This document shows positions 30,916-39,209 of a stretch of 64,000 bases of DNA, one piece after another. The translations under genes were made by a program, and so were the position numbers. Below the pieces are notes generated by a model. That model was not told the DNA's origin and made no database searches. It was given only the letters and a program-made list of their open reading frames with translations. The stretch is from a virus: positions 1-64,000 of IMG/VR virus record IMGVR_UViG_3300043446_000435. The stretch is one strand, 5' to 3'. Each line of letters begins with the position of its first letter. Position 1 is the first letter of the stretch.

Positions 30916-32431
30916 GCGAGTCCTACTGTTTTCCAACTTCTATGATGGGTTCCTAAAGAACGCATCTTCCATGAGACTTGGAAATGAACTGCGAAAAGAT
31001 GGATTTGAAGTAAAGCAGATCCATCACTTTGTCAAGTTCAGCGACGACGAACTTCGACTTATCATCGAAGATTTCTGTAAAGATCAAGACGCCGTTGTAT
31101 GTATTAGCACATCGTTTCTGTCTGAAGAAGAGAATCGTAACGAAAACGAAAATCCTACCTGGGGCTACGACGATGACGGAACAGACGTATTCCTTAAGAT
31201 ACTGTTCGTTTGTTTGGCTGCTAAGGTAGAATTCAAAGCCAAAGTTATGATTGGTGGCTGGATCATCGATCGCAGAAAGTTTCTAGATATAAACAGAAAG
31301 AAAGACTGGAAACTTCACTATCTTGAGAAGTATGTTGATTACTTCGTTGAAGGAATGGGTGCCAGTGCTATCAAGAAACTATTCAACAACGAACCACAGA
31401 AAATCATAACGAATAAGCTAGTTCTAAGTGATGATATCTTAGACTATTCAGACGTTTCAACTGCTCCTACCAAAGACGACTACATCAATCCAAAAGAAGC
31501 TCTATACTTTGAGATCGCATCCGGCTGTATCTTTAGTTGTCACTTCTGCAACTTCGGATCGCTAGGTAAAAAGAAACATGAGTATATGCGTTCTTACGAT
31601 AGCTTGAAGAACGAGATCGTAAGCAACTACGAAAACTTCGGAACTCGCATTTATCACGTCACAGATAACATCGTAAATGACTACCAAGAAAAGCTGAAAA
31701 TGCTTATCAAGATTCGTAACGAAACTGGTATCGACTTGAAGTGGACTGGATACGTTCGACTCGACACGATCAAGACGAAAGAGCAGGCTGATCTGCTTTT
31801 AGAATCTGGTATGGTGGGTGCTCTTATGGGCATCGAATCATTCAATCCATCGACAGGTAGATATATCGGTAAGATGACTGACGGTAAGCGTCTGATCGAA
31901 ACGCTGCAACTATGCAGAGAATCGTGGAAAGACAATGTTATTATTTCCAGCACATTCATTGCAGGTTTGCCCACAGAAACATATGAAACACTAGGTGAGA
32001 CTTTCGAGTTTCTGATTTCCGATGAAGGATATTATCTTATCGACACATTTCGATTCAACAAGTTTCATGTGACGAAAGAGTTCGACGATAAGAACGACAT
32101 CAACAGAGCGCGCAATTCGCCGTTCAAAGACTACGTTATGACTTCTGGTTCTTACTTCGGCACTGATTGGACTAGTCTCTGGACTAACTCTAAGGACATC
32201 GAAAAGCTGGTCATGAAGTTCAATAACATGATCCATCGTAAGACGATCGTAAACTCACAGAACATTGCCCAAATCTGTAATCTTGGCTACGAGCCAGAAG
32301 AAGTCGTAAAGATGGGCAGACTGGGCATAAAGAAGTATGAAGTGCAGTTTGATACCAAGACGGATCAGCTAATCAAGGAATATAAAGAAAAAGTCTTGGC
32401 AGACATAAAAGCCTTGACAACCGTAGATTGA
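30908..32431 (+). CDS. Radical SAM protein with B12-binding-like N-terminus, probable CTG start
   Basis: 507 aa from CTG 30908. CIFSCHFC (Cys207, Cys211, Cys214) is the radical SAM motif. The first 100 residues form a Rossmann-like domain (RVLLFSNFYDG, then SMRLGNELRKDGFEV) like B12-binding radical SAM enzymes. The first ATG, at 30971, would remove strand 1 of this domain. CTG 30908 has AAGGAG 7 nt upstream, follows an in-frame TAG directly and restores strand 1. Substrate unknown. The promoter at 32414 lies in its last codons. Confidence 0.75.
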   Translation: MRKRVLLFSNFYDGFLKNASSMRLGNELRKDGFEVKQIHHFVKFSDDELRLIIEDFCKDQDAVVCISTSFLSEEENRNENENPTWGYDDDGTDVFLKILFVCLAAKVEFKAKVMIGGWIIDRRKFLDINRKKDWKLHYLEKYVDYFVEGMGASAIKKLFNNEPQKIITNKLVLSDDILDYSDVSTAPTKDDYINPKEALYFEIASGCIFSCHFCNFGSLGKKKHEYMRSYDSLKNEIVSNYENFGTRIYHVTDNIVNDYQEKLKMLIKIRNETGIDLKWTGYVRLDTIKTKEQADLLLESGMVGALMGIESFNPSTGRYIGKMTDGKRLIETLQLCRESWKDNVIISSTFIAGLPTETYETLGETFEFLISDEGYYLIDTFRFNKFHVTKEFDDKNDINRARNSPFKDYVMTSGSYFGTDWTSLWTNSKDIEKLVMKFNNMIHRKTIVNSQNIAQICNLGYEPEEVVKMGRLGIKKYEVQFDTKTDQLIKEYKEKVLADIKALTTVD

Positions 32432-32442
32432 TAGCATATAAT
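32414..32442 (+). promoter_or_regulatory. Sigma70-like promoter inside the end of the radical SAM gene
   Basis: TTGACA 32414-32419, 17-bp spacer, TATAAT 32437-32442, a perfect consensus. TTGACA also encodes Leu-Thr of the last residues; the gene's TGA stop is in the spacer. Confidence 0.8.
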
Positions 32443-32468
32443 GAATACTGTGATGAGGGGTCAATATC

Positions 32469-32864
32469 ATGCCTATCTTGCCAATCTACTACAACACAAC
32501 CAACTTCCGTAAACGTAAAGCTCGTAAGCCAACTCAGGCTATGATCGAGTCACAACGACTGACCAACGAGCTGCTTGAGAAAGTAGGTTACTTCAAGCCA
32601 CGCACTACTCAGTCCAAGAAGTTTTCCTACTCACTTGCTGTAGAGTCTAATGCTGCTCCGCTCTCTAATACAATTCCTGGTGGCGCTGCTGCTAAACGCG
32701 ATATTCGCACTGATCATAAGTGGAAGCGAGATCGTGAAGAAAAGCCAGAAACGATTGAAGCAATTGAAAAGAAAGCTATGCGGGTAGCACCTGCCTACAA
32801 TAAAGGTGCTGTGCAATATATTACCGATGAAACTGATGCTAAGTATCTTGGGAGAAAGATATGA
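32469..32864 (+). CDS. Conserved hypothetical protein
   Basis: 131 aa, basic and Pro/Thr-rich, opening MPILPIYYNTTNFRKRKARK. No catalytic motif. First gene of a small unit behind a consensus promoter, overlapping the next gene in ATGA. Confidence 0.6.
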   Translation: MPILPIYYNTTNFRKRKARKPTQAMIESQRLTNELLEKVGYFKPRTTQSKKFSYSLAVESNAAPLSNTIPGGAAAKRDIRTDHKWKRDREEKPETIEAIEKKAMRVAPAYNKGAVQYITDETDAKYLGRKI

Positions 32865-33115
32865 TCTGGTCTAAACCTGAATTGGCTGAAATGTTGCGTT
32901 CTAGTGTTCTTGAGGTATCGTTCACTAAGAAAGATGGCTCAGGGCGTGTTATGAACTGCACGTTGCAGGAAAAGTATCTGCCACCGCTTATGGAAGATAC
33001 GGAAGTCGCTACCAAGGATAATCCAAATGTGCTTGCTGTTTGGGATATAGATAATAGTGGATGGCGTTCATTCCGTATCAATTCTATTGTTGACGTGAGG
33101 ATTGTAAATGACTAA
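32861..33115 (+). CDS. Small SH3-like phage protein (DUF2693 type)
   Basis: 84 aa. LEVSFTKKDGSGRVMNCTL and VWDIDNSGWRSFRINSI fit a small beta-barrel family of phages (DUF2693, related to WYL/SH3 folds), which may bind nucleic acid. It overlaps both neighbours. Confidence 0.65.
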   Translation: MIWSKPELAEMLRSSVLEVSFTKKDGSGRVMNCTLQEKYLPPLMEDTEVATKDNPNVLAVWDIDNSGWRSFRINSIVDVRIVND

Positions 33116-34106
33116 ACTGAATATCACTGGGTTGAAAGAATCATCTCAGTCGCTCGAGCCGAAGGATCTTGATCCTGCTAACAATGGCACATACGAGCAT
33201 ATTGGTTCGCAGGGTGGAACTGAACAGATGGTAGCTGGACTGCGTCAGCGTCTGCCAGCAGATCTGCTTGATAAGTTCAATATCATCTGCTCGCGCGTGC
33301 GTGACGAAAATATCAGCAAGACTAAGAAAAACATTCTGTGGTTGCACGATACCTGGGATGATCCAGAGTCGCAGCATCTGAGGGATAAGAAATCGCTAGA
33401 GCGTTTTGAGAAGTTGATTTTCGTGTCGAACTATCAGCAGTCGACATATAACATTGGGCTCGACGTTCCCTACGACAAGGGTATCGTGATGCAGAATGCA
33501 ATCGTTCCTATTGAGCAGCATCAAAAGCCAAAGGGCACGATCAACATTATCTATCATACGACACCACATCGTGGGCTTGAAATTCTTATTCCTGTCTGTG
33601 AGTTTCTTGCTAATCGTGGTTTAGATTTTCATCTCGACGTTTACTCGTCATTTGGTATCTACGGTTGGCCGCAGCGCGATCTACCTTATCAGTCAATGTT
33701 CGAGAAGATCAAGAATCATCCCAACATGACTTATCATGGATGGCAGCCGAACTCTGTCATTCGCGAAGCTCTGAAGAAAGCTCACATCTATGCGTATCCG
33801 AGCATCTGGCCAGAGACTTCAGGTATCTCAGTCATCGAAGCTATGAGCGCTGGTTGTAATGTGATTTGTCCTTCATTGGCTGCATTGCCTGAGACTTGTG
33901 CGAACTTCGCAGTCATGTATGGCTGGACTGAAAACAATAACAAACACGCCAATCAGTTTGCTGGTCTGCTGAATATGGTGATCGAGCAATACTGGGCAGA
34001 GTTCAATCAGGAACGACTCAAGTTCCAAAAAGCCTATTTCGACACCTTCTATAATTGGGATATGCGAGCCCGCCAATGGGAAGATCTGTTGACTTCGATG
34101 GCTTGA
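33108..34106 (+). CDS. GT-B glycosyltransferase, family 4-like
   Basis: 332 aa. The second half has YAYPSIWPETSGISVIEAMSAG (about residues 227-248), the E-x7-E nucleotide-sugar motif of GT4 enzymes, and a preceding GWQPN loop. The acceptor is unknown; DNA, teichoic-like or LPS sugars are possible. Its TGA stop lies inside the -35 box of the next promoter. Confidence 0.8.
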   Translation: MTKLNITGLKESSQSLEPKDLDPANNGTYEHIGSQGGTEQMVAGLRQRLPADLLDKFNIICSRVRDENISKTKKNILWLHDTWDDPESQHLRDKKSLERFEKLIFVSNYQQSTYNIGLDVPYDKGIVMQNAIVPIEQHQKPKGTINIIYHTTPHRGLEILIPVCEFLANRGLDFHLDVYSSFGIYGWPQRDLPYQSMFEKIKNHPNMTYHGWQPNSVIREALKKAHIYAYPSIWPETSGISVIEAMSAGCNVICPSLAALPETCANFAVMYGWTENNNKHANQFAGLLNMVIEQYWAEFNQERLKFQKAYFDTFYNWDMRARQWEDLLTSMA

Positions 34107-34131
34107 CAACTACCCGCCACTGTGATATACT
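34103..34131 (+). promoter_or_regulatory. Sigma70-like promoter for gene 34155
   Basis: TTGACA 34103-34108, 17-bp spacer, TATACT 34126-34131. The TGA of TTGACA is the upstream stop codon. GTGAAAGGAG gives a ribosome site downstream. Confidence 0.8.
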
Positions 34132-34154
34132 AATCATAGTGAAAGGAGCAACGT

Positions 34155-35291
34155 ATGGCAAAGAATCTGCTCAAAATTGCGCCAAAGAAAAAGCGCACGA
34201 TTACGCCACGTGGGCTTGACGCCAAGCATTTTGGTGAAGAGCCCACTTGGGATGATCAGCAATGGCTTAGTGAAAGTGAACTCCAGTCTCGTTTAGGTAA
34301 AGCCTACAACTGGTACAATTATTTCTACGAAGCCAAAGACGGTCGCAAGTATCTGCTAGACTATATGGCAGAACAAGACTTTTCCAAATCGGCTCAGAAT
34401 ATGCTCAATCGTATATCTGATGCCAAGCTAAACAGCACCATGTGCAACACAGCTCGTATGTTCTCTATGGGCTTGATGCACAGTAGTCTGCGCGATCGTC
34501 TTGATACCTACATCGCAAAGCTCGTAGAAGAAGGCGTAGAGCTGACAAAGAAAGATAAGGCTGCCGCTGCGGCTGTAGCCAATCTTCCTGAGATCACAAC
34601 TAATCCTGCTGGTGCTCTGATCGCCGACATCGAAGATATGCTCGACAATGAAGCATCGTTCGACGACTTCTATAAGTGGCTCAAGGGCAAGAACGTCAAG
34701 CCTGCGCAAGCTCGCGCGATCGCTGATTACTATACGCCGTGGGCTGAAGAGCTGGAAGAAGCACAGAAAACCAAGGACGCTGACCTCAAGTATGCGTATC
34801 GTCATCTGAGCAAGAAAGAGCTGACTGCACGTATCGCTACGATGCGTGGTATTATCAACGACTGCGAATCACTCGTCTCGAACAATCGTAAGTCTGTTGT
34901 GCGCAAGCCGCGCAAGACTAAGCCAAAGTCTGCTGACAAGCTCGTGTCCAAGATGAAGTTCCAGAAGGAATCGAACGAGCTTAAGATCGTATCTATTGAT
35001 CCAACAAAGATCGTTGGTGCGAAAGAGCTTTGGACGTTCAACACTAAATACAACGTCTTGGCTCACTACTGGTCAGAACAAGGTTTGTCCGTTAAGGGCA
35101 CAACGCTCCAAGGTGTTGATCCTGGGCGTTCTTTCCAGAAGAAGCTGCGTAAACCAGCAGATGTTCTCCCATCCATCACGGGTAGTACCTCAAAGGCTGC
35201 CGAACGTGCATTCGATGCCCTCAAGACGAAAGAAGCTACTCCCAATGGAAGAATCAATGAGTTCACGATCATCCTCAGGGCAATCAAATAA
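34155..35291 (+). CDS. Conserved hypothetical protein
   Basis: 378 aa. Basic N-terminus (APKKKRTITPRG), an acidic helical centre, a Lys/Arg-rich linker near residue 255 (KPRKTKPKS) and a last block with RKPADVLPSI. It resembles conserved proteins of T4-like marine phages for which no function is known. It overlaps the next gene by 35 bp. Confidence 0.6.
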   Translation: MAKNLLKIAPKKKRTITPRGLDAKHFGEEPTWDDQQWLSESELQSRLGKAYNWYNYFYEAKDGRKYLLDYMAEQDFSKSAQNMLNRISDAKLNSTMCNTARMFSMGLMHSSLRDRLDTYIAKLVEEGVELTKKDKAAAAAVANLPEITTNPAGALIADIEDMLDNEASFDDFYKWLKGKNVKPAQARAIADYYTPWAEELEEAQKTKDADLKYAYRHLSKKELTARIATMRGIINDCESLVSNNRKSVVRKPRKTKPKSADKLVSKMKFQKESNELKIVSIDPTKIVGAKELWTFNTKYNVLAHYWSEQGLSVKGTTLQGVDPGRSFQKKLRKPADVLPSITGSTSKAAERAFDALKTKEATPNGRINEFTIILRAIK

Positions 35292-35619
35292 TAACGTCAT
35301 TAGATTTCCTAAGGCAAACATCCGTGTCGTTCCGCCTGCAGAAGATGATGCTGCGCGCGAAGCTACGAAACGTGCATACGTCGATGAAGTCGTCGAAGCC
35401 TATGCTGCACACATAGCCAACAAACTGGCGCAGCAAGGCTTTGACGTATTCAACAAACAGTTCGACAAGCATTATGGCTTTACAGTCGAAGCCTTACGTT
35501 CAACATTGCTTATGACGATGGGGCTAAAGCATCCGTTTCAGGAAGTCGTTGAACACACTGTAAAAAGCCTAGCTGAAATGAACGACAACGATGAAGATGA
35601 TGATTACGATCCGGCTTGA
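35257..35619 (+). CDS. Conserved hypothetical protein
   Basis: 120 aa from ATG 35257. Ser-rich start, then VIRFPKANIRVVPP and a helical body with YAAHIANKLAQQGFD, ending in a very acidic tail (NDNDEDDDYD). This composition is seen in small replication-associated proteins, but no family is recognised. Stop TGA lies in the next -35 box. Confidence 0.6.
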   Translation: MSSRSSSGQSNNNVIRFPKANIRVVPPAEDDAAREATKRAYVDEVVEAYAAHIANKLAQQGFDVFNKQFDKHYGFTVEALRSTLLMTMGLKHPFQEVVEHTVKSLAEMNDNDEDDDYDPA

Positions 35620-35644
35620 CAATCGCGCATGATTGATATATGAT
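35616..35644 (+). promoter_or_regulatory. Sigma70-like promoter for RNase H
   Basis: TTGACA 35616-35621, 17-bp spacer, TATGAT 35639-35644. The TGA in the -35 box is the stop of the upstream gene. Confidence 0.8.
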
Positions 35645-35667
35645 AATATCATGCAATGGAGTAGATT

Positions 35668-36528
35668 ATGATTCTCGTGGATTTTAGCCAAGTCATGATT
35701 TCTAACATCATGATGCAACTAGCCAACAACGAAAGTAAACTCGACGAAGATATGGTAAGACACATGGTTCTTGCCAGTCTTCGACTATACAAGCGCAAGT
35801 TTGGCTCAGAGTATGGCGAACTCGTTATCTGTGCTGACGGTCCAAATTGTTGGCGCAAAGAAGTATTCCCTCACTACAAGGCTGGCAGACGTAAGGCTCG
35901 TGAGAAATCGCAGCATGACTGGTCGACGATCTTCAATGCGCTGCACAAGATTCGCGATGAGATCGCTGATAATATGCCGTATCCTGTTCTGCGCTTCGAA
36001 CGTGCGGAAGCTGACGACATCATTGGTGCTCTGTGTCATGCGTTTGGTCAGCACGGCGTAGTCACAGAAAAGATTCTGATTGTGTCCGGCGACAAAGATT
36101 TCGTTCAGTTGCAGAAGTATGATAACGTCAATCAGTATTCGCCAATCATGAAGAAGTTCGTGACTCCTGACGTTAATCCTGAGCGGTTCAAGCAGTATCA
36201 CATTCTGCAAGGCGATAGTGGTGACGGTGTGCCTAACTTCTTGTCGGCTGACGACACATTTGTGTCTGGTAGTCGTCAGAAACCACTCCCTAAGAAAAAG
36301 CTCGAAGAGTGGACTCTGCTTCAGCCTGAAGACTACTGTCAGGGTGAGATGCTTCGCAACTATCATCGCAACAAGATGATGGTTGATCTAGACTGCATCC
36401 CAGATTCATTGCAGAACGAGATTGTGTCTAAATACAACGAGTATGAACGTAATCCTCGTAACAAGATTTTCAACTATTTCGTTCAGCATAAGCTGCGTCA
36501 GCTGACAGAAGCTATCTCGGAATTCTAA
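35668..36528 (+). CDS. rnh: RNase H / 5'-3' exonuclease, T4 Rnh-like
   Basis: 286 aa (T4 Rnh is 305 aa). It removes RNA primers from lagging-strand fragments. FEN-type acidic motifs are visible: MILVDFS (Asp5), VICADGPNCWR (Asp near 53), ERAEADDIIGAL (about 111-122), ILIVSGDKDFVQL (about 138-150) and GDSGDGVPN (about 184-192). Fork partners gp61, gp59 and gp32 are also encoded in the window. Confidence 0.9.
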   Translation: MILVDFSQVMISNIMMQLANNESKLDEDMVRHMVLASLRLYKRKFGSEYGELVICADGPNCWRKEVFPHYKAGRRKAREKSQHDWSTIFNALHKIRDEIADNMPYPVLRFERAEADDIIGALCHAFGQHGVVTEKILIVSGDKDFVQLQKYDNVNQYSPIMKKFVTPDVNPERFKQYHILQGDSGDGVPNFLSADDTFVSGSRQKPLPKKKLEEWTLLQPEDYCQGEMLRNYHRNKMMVDLDCIPDSLQNEIVSKYNEYERNPRNKIFNYFVQHKLRQLTEAISEF

Positions 36529-37118
36529 TGATAACATGGAGCAGAAACTACGACGAGTATGTTATCGAGAAGTATGGTAAAGAATATCTTGACGCTATTC
36601 GAACGCCAGCTCGATATCAATTTCCAACGAAAGAAGGGATGAGATACTTTCCGTATTTCTGCTATCGTTTTAACATCAACTCTGTTATAGACTATGGTGC
36701 TGGATACCATCGTATGATGGAAGTTCCGAGCGATGTTTCCGTGGTCTATTACGATCCTTATATTAAAGACATAAGTAGAAGACCAGAACAATCTGCGGAT
36801 GCTATCATTCTGTATAATGTTATCAATGGTATTGAGCCAGATTTCATTGAAGAATTCCTAGATGACGTTCGTAAACTGTGTAACGAATATGTGTTCTGTG
36901 TCTTGAGAACTCCTGGTTTATATGGTACTACGATCGAAACGTATCGTGAGAAATTCGTAAAGCGAGGATTCATCATATTCGAAGAACATCTTCAAACTCT
37001 AGATGAGTTCTATGAAAAAACTGAAAACAGTAACTTCGATGCCCTTTTCAAAAAAAGAGGTGCTCGTATTAAGAATGAAATGTATTTCGCCATACTAAAG
37101 AAAGATCCAAACTTCTGA
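36528..37118 (+). CDS. Divergent methyltransferase-like protein
   Basis: 196 aa, TAATG overlap with rnh. INSVIDYGAGYHRM (about residues 50-63) resembles SAM motif I (D-x-GAG), VVYYDPYI the acidic end of strand 2 and DAIILYNVING the post-motif strand. The Gly-rich loop is degenerate, so SAM binding is likely but not sure. Substrate unknown. Confidence 0.55.
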   Translation: MITWSRNYDEYVIEKYGKEYLDAIRTPARYQFPTKEGMRYFPYFCYRFNINSVIDYGAGYHRMMEVPSDVSVVYYDPYIKDISRRPEQSADAIILYNVINGIEPDFIEEFLDDVRKLCNEYVFCVLRTPGLYGTTIETYREKFVKRGFIIFEEHLQTLDEFYEKTENSNFDALFKKRGARIKNEMYFAILKKDPNF

Positions 37119-37125
37119 GGCTCAA

Positions 37126-37326
37126 ATGACAATACACATGGCTATCCAAATCCTGCTTACGATTTTTGTTACAGGTACTTGCACATTACTGGCTATCAAC
37201 TTTATCACAATCGCGAAAGATCAGATTAAGCTGCAGAAGTGGTTTACTCTGACAGCACGATCATTGTTCGTGTTTCACATGATTGCAATTCCTGCTGCTA
37301 TTATCAATCTTATCTGGAGTTTCTAA
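37126..37326 (+). CDS. Small membrane protein
   Basis: 66 aa with two hydrophobic segments (about residues 3-25 and 43-64) and a short charged loop KDQIKLQKW between. No family recognised. Overlaps the MazG gene by one base (TAATG). Confidence 0.6.
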   Translation: MTIHMAIQILLTIFVTGTCTLLAINFITIAKDQIKLQKWFTLTARSLFVFHMIAIPAAIINLIWSF

Positions 37327-37733
37327 TGATCGATCTGAATAAGTATGCCGACTTTGTTATGGCTGTTACGAGTAAGGAAAGCCGTGAAGTCGAACAGTTC
37401 ATCGAACGACTCAAAGAAGTTCATTACGGAAACAGCACTCTGAATGGTTCTCTTCTCCTGACCGCCATGATCGGTATGACGAGTGAAGCGGGCGAAGCGC
37501 AGGAAATCATCAAGAAAGTTCTGTTCCAGGGCAAACCATTCACAGATGAAACTCGCGCGCACTTGAGCAAAGAACTTGGTGACGTCATTTGGTATTGGGT
37601 CAATGCTTGTAATGCTCTTGGTCTGAATCCAAACGAAGTTGTTCAGCAGAACGTAGAAAAGCTGCAAGCTCGTTATCCAGGCGGAACGTTCAACGCCCAC
37701 TATTCTGAAAATCGCAGAGAAGGTGATATCTAA
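37326..37733 (+). CDS. MazG-like nucleotide pyrophosphohydrolase
   Basis: 135 aa from ATG 37326. The MazG metal site is visible as SEAGEAQEIIKK (E-x2-E, about residues 56-67) and KELGDVIWYW (E-x2-D, about 87-96). It would hydrolyse (d)NTPs to monophosphates, perhaps to remove host or modified nucleotides or lower (p)ppGpp. Common in large phages. One-base overlap with the next gene. Confidence 0.8.
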   Translation: MIDLNKYADFVMAVTSKESREVEQFIERLKEVHYGNSTLNGSLLLTAMIGMTSEAGEAQEIIKKVLFQGKPFTDETRAHLSKELGDVIWYWVNACNALGLNPNEVVQQNVEKLQARYPGGTFNAHYSENRREGDI

Positions 37734-38044
37734 TGTCTAAGCTCGTAATGGTTGATGTTTTGTCATCGTTCCGTATGCGTTATGTCGTTCAGGTGGAAGA
37801 TGATATTCGTGATGCGCTCGATGAAGTAACATGGCGCGAAACTGATGGTTCGTTCAAAGAATTCAGTCAGAAACATATTGATCCTACCGCGATCATTGAC
37901 TATCGCGAGATTACAGAAGAAGAATATCTCAAGCTCTTTGATCAAGACAACGATTATCTTGCTGGCTGGTCTGACGAACAGAAGAAATCTTTTATAAATG
38001 TAATTGAGTATAAAGAACACGAGGAGATTGACGATGGCGCTTGA
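37733..38044 (+). CDS. Hypothetical acidic protein
   Basis: 103 aa, acidic, alpha/beta, with no Cys and no motif I recognise. It overlaps neighbours on both sides, as expected for a translationally coupled operon. Confidence 0.55.
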   Translation: MSKLVMVDVLSSFRMRYVVQVEDDIRDALDEVTWRETDGSFKEFSQKHIDPTAIIDYREITEEEYLKLFDQDNDYLAGWSDEQKKSFINVIEYKEHEEIDDGA

Positions 38045-38615
38045 TACAAACAAATGTATGGCTACGATTGTAGAAAAGATTGAAGCACAAACCACAAAAG
38101 AACGACAAGTCGACTTTCTAAAGCTGCATAGTTCTTATGCTCTTAAGGCTGTTCTCGGCTATGGTATGGATCCAGGCGTGAAGTGGTTGCTTCCAGATGG
38201 CGATCCGCCGTATCGTCCACTTTTCGATGCTTCAGACCAGGAAGGTCGTTTCTATGTCGAATGTAAGAAACTGATTTACTTCGTTGATAGCCCAGAAGGA
38301 CGTGAAGTAAAGCAATTGAAGCGTGAACAGCTGTTCATTCAAGTTCTCGAGTCGATTGATGCGCGCGATGCAAAGCTGCTTCTTCGTATGAAAAATCGTC
38401 AGATTAAGATTATGCCAGAAGCCATCGCAGAAGCGTTTCCTAATCTATGGGAAGCATGGGGTCGGAACGTGGCAAAGCCTGTCGCTCCGCTTCCTCCAGT
38501 AGTGCAGGAGGTAGAACTTGACGACTCTACGTTTCCGGAATATAATGAATCTCAAGTTCCTGTCAAACGTGGGCGCGGTCGTCCGAAAGGTTCTACTAAG
38601 AAGGCGGTAGCATGA
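38034..38615 (+). CDS. DUF6433-like phage protein with AT-hook-like tail
   Basis: 193 aa from ATG 38034. Mostly helical, with KAVLGYGMDPGVKWLLPDGDPPY typical of a T4-like phage family annotated DUF6433. The C-terminus KRGRGRPKGSTKK contains the GRP core of an AT-hook, so minor-groove DNA binding is likely. GGAG precedes the ATG. Confidence 0.65.
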   Translation: MALDTNKCMATIVEKIEAQTTKERQVDFLKLHSSYALKAVLGYGMDPGVKWLLPDGDPPYRPLFDASDQEGRFYVECKKLIYFVDSPEGREVKQLKREQLFIQVLESIDARDAKLLLRMKNRQIKIMPEAIAEAFPNLWEAWGRNVAKPVAPLPPVVQEVELDDSTFPEYNESQVPVKRGRGRPKGSTKKAVA

Positions 38616-39190
38616 ATACGGCATTTATCATTGGTAACGGTACGAGCCGCAAAGGCTTTGATCTTACTCGTCTGAAACAATACGGCACGGTGTTTGGTTG
38701 CAATGCGCTTTATCGTGATTTCCCTGATTACTCTCTTCCTGATTTCCTCGTTAGTATTGATGACGGTATTATTGCAGAAATAGAATCGTCATCATTCCCT
38801 TCCAAGCGTTTCATCGTTCCGCCTATCGAAGAACGATGGGAGCCTGCTGAAGCCAATCCTCGTCGTCCTCGTAGCAACGCTGGTATCAATGCTATGCGTG
38901 AAGCGATCAAGATGGGATACAATCAGCTGATTTGTCTTGGTTTTGATTTCATGGTTCATGATGCGAAACAGTCTGTTTCTAACGTCTATGACGGTACAGA
39001 TAACTACGGCATGGAAGTTCGTGCGCGAGCGGAGGATAATCCTGGGCGTGTGAACTATCTTCAGTGGCTTGTTGCAAGTAATCCTAGCGTAGACTTTATC
39101 TTTATCTTCCCAGAAGATGTGACTGTTTCGACACTCATTGGAAAAAACGTATTCGTGAACTCCTATGAGAATCTCCTAAAGCATACATAG
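38612..39190 (+). CDS. MptE-like / DUF115-type Rossmann protein
   Basis: 192 aa, ATGA overlap. FIIGNGTSRKGFDL (about residues 5-18) and VFGCNALYRDF match a family of phage and archaeal-type proteins related to 6-hydroxymethylpterin pyrophosphokinase MptE and to glycan-linked DUF115 proteins. ICLGFDFMV near 108 is a second strand-acid motif. It leads into the base-modification-like cluster, so a nucleotide or sugar role is plausible. Confidence 0.6.
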   Translation: MNTAFIIGNGTSRKGFDLTRLKQYGTVFGCNALYRDFPDYSLPDFLVSIDDGIIAEIESSSFPSKRFIVPPIEERWEPAEANPRRPRSNAGINAMREAIKMGYNQLICLGFDFMVHDAKQSVSNVYDGTDNYGMEVRARAEDNPGRVNYLQWLVASNPSVDFIFIFPEDVTVSTLIGKNVFVNSYENLLKHT

Positions 39191-39209
39191 TAGCAGAAGG
39201 AGGATATCC

